A stretch of 15,942 nucleotides of DNA from Bacteroidota bacterium (GTDB lineage: Bacteria > Bacteroidota > Rhodothermia > Balneolales > Balneolaceae). Under the pieces are notes generated by a model. The model had not been told where the DNA came from. It saw only the letters and a program-made list of their open reading frames with translations, and ran no database searches. Location: contig JAGXIS010000176.1 in assembly GCA_024635465.1 (NCBI GenBank), forward strand, positions 1-15,942, written 5' to 3'. Shown piece by piece: positions 15,402-15,942 of the stretch (the stretch's first letter is position 1; each line of letters opens with the position of its first letter). The translations under genes were made by a program, and so were the position numbers.

Positions 15402-15914
15402 ATGGATTCCGGTTTTATTGATCTCTTTGGTGGTCAGTGATGCTCATAGTCAAAGTATATTATCATACGAAAGTAATACAGTTCCCACACTTGGAGAGAT
15501 TATTGATGCTCGTGAAACATTCGAGTATGAAGTAACCTATGGGTTCATGACACTTGGATGGGTTGATGTAGAGATACTTCCGGATACCACATATAATGGG
15601 GAAAAAGCGTACCATTTCAGGACTCGTATCCGATCTAATAACAAACTTCTTTTCGTGGGTACCCGTATTGTAAACTATGAATCGATATTTCAGTTTAATG
15701 AGCAATGGCCATACAGTTATGTATTTTGGCGAGATGACATTCATGACGATGATTATGACCGTGTAAGAGTCATATTCGATAGGGAAGAGGGGATGGTCGA
15801 TTTTTATGAGAGGGGCGAATATCAAGAGAGTCTGGAGTTAGAAGAACCGGCAAGTGGTGGGGATATCATTTTTTATTATGCCAGACTGTTTGCCGGTTTA
15901 GAGACCCCATATGC
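15370..15914 (+). CDS. Secreted DUF3108-domain protein, truncated by contig end
   Basis: The visible 181 residues begin with a signal peptide (MRRLLKVLLSKWIPVLLISLVVSDAHSQ). Then comes FEYEVTYGFMTLGWVDVEI, the hallmark opening of DUF3108, followed by YHFRTRIRSNNKLLFVGTRIVNYESIFQ and an acidic RDDIHDDDYDRVRVIFD stretch. DUF3108 proteins are envelope-associated with unknown function, probably an eight-strand LolA/LppX-like barrel. I use ATG at 15370; the adjacent in-frame ATG at 15367 is equally possible, and an in-frame TAG at 15358-15360 bars anything earlier. The start lies 32 bp inside the upstream reductase gene. A perfect AGGAGG at 15373-15378 codes for the two arginines and could serve downstream TTG starts. 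True sequence ends at 15914; the last bases are adapter, so the final residues of the open frame (CLLYTSDAA) are artefact. Confidence 0.85.
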
Positions 15915-15942
15915 CTGTCTCTTATACACATCTGACGCTGCC
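15915..15942 (+). other. Illumina Nextera adapter remnant at the contig end
   Basis: These 28 bases are the Tn5 mosaic end CTGTCTCTTATACACATCT followed directly by GACGCTGCC, which together match the first 28 bases of the reverse complement of the Nextera read-1 transposase adapter. Read in the frame of the preceding gene they give the well-known contaminant peptide ending LYTSDAA. The sequence is not genomic and should be trimmed. Confidence 0.97.

Noticed and set aside
15463..15825. Minus-strand open frame of 120 codons near the right end
   Set aside because: Antisense to the DUF3108 gene, which has a signal peptide and a family motif; the reverse product has neither.
1..15942. CRISPR array, prophage, insertion sequence or defence system
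   Set aside because: No repeat-spacer structure, transposase, integrase, terminal inverted repeats or defence-family proteins were found in either strand.

Overview
The window reads as ordinary chromosomal DNA of a low-GC, Gram-negative member of the Bacteroidota/Balneolota/Rhodothermota group. This placement is inferred from the gene families, from the weak or absent Shine-Dalgarno sequences, and from the lipoproteins, secreted TolB-like propellers and secreted S41 protease; no rRNA gene is present to confirm it. The piece is a draft-assembly contig. Its left edge cuts a gene, and its last 28 bases (15915-15942) are Illumina Nextera adapter, not genome. I see no tRNA, rRNA, CRISPR array, insertion sequence or phage gene.

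Layout. Positions 1-656 (minus) hold the 5' part of a lytic murein transglycosylase of the MltB family. A 214-bp divergent spacer leads to a plus-strand pair at 871-3675: a secreted DUF1349-like plus TolB-propeller protein and a GT4-type glycosyltransferase, 3 bp apart. After a spacer with two adjacent hairpins comes a tight plus-strand operon at 3940-6060: two-domain dCTP deaminase (dcd), a small BFD-type [2Fe-2S] protein and the 16S rRNA methyltransferase rsmE. It ends in a bidirectional terminator-like hairpin shared with the convergent minus-strand block.

The minus-strand block at 6097-14952, read right to left, is: a lipoprotein; an 89-aa winged-helix-like protein; a biotin carboxyl carrier protein; murA (the last three overlapping one another); a 455-bp non-coding gap; RNase G/E (rng); hslV; hslU; and a secreted PDZ/S41 processing protease. 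Together these make a protein and RNA quality-control set (HslUV, S41 protease, RNase G) beside a cell-envelope and biotin-enzyme set (murA, BCCP). At 15060 the direction switches again to an ArsC/Spx-family (YffB-like) reductase that overlaps a secreted DUF3108 protein, which is cut by the contig end.

Almost everything here is housekeeping, and I do not see a clear new system. The points most worth a second look are the adapter at the right end, the long structured gap upstream of rng, the two-hairpin element ahead of dcd, the overlapping wHTH-BCCP-murA unit and the unexplained ferredoxin-like gene between dcd and rsmE.
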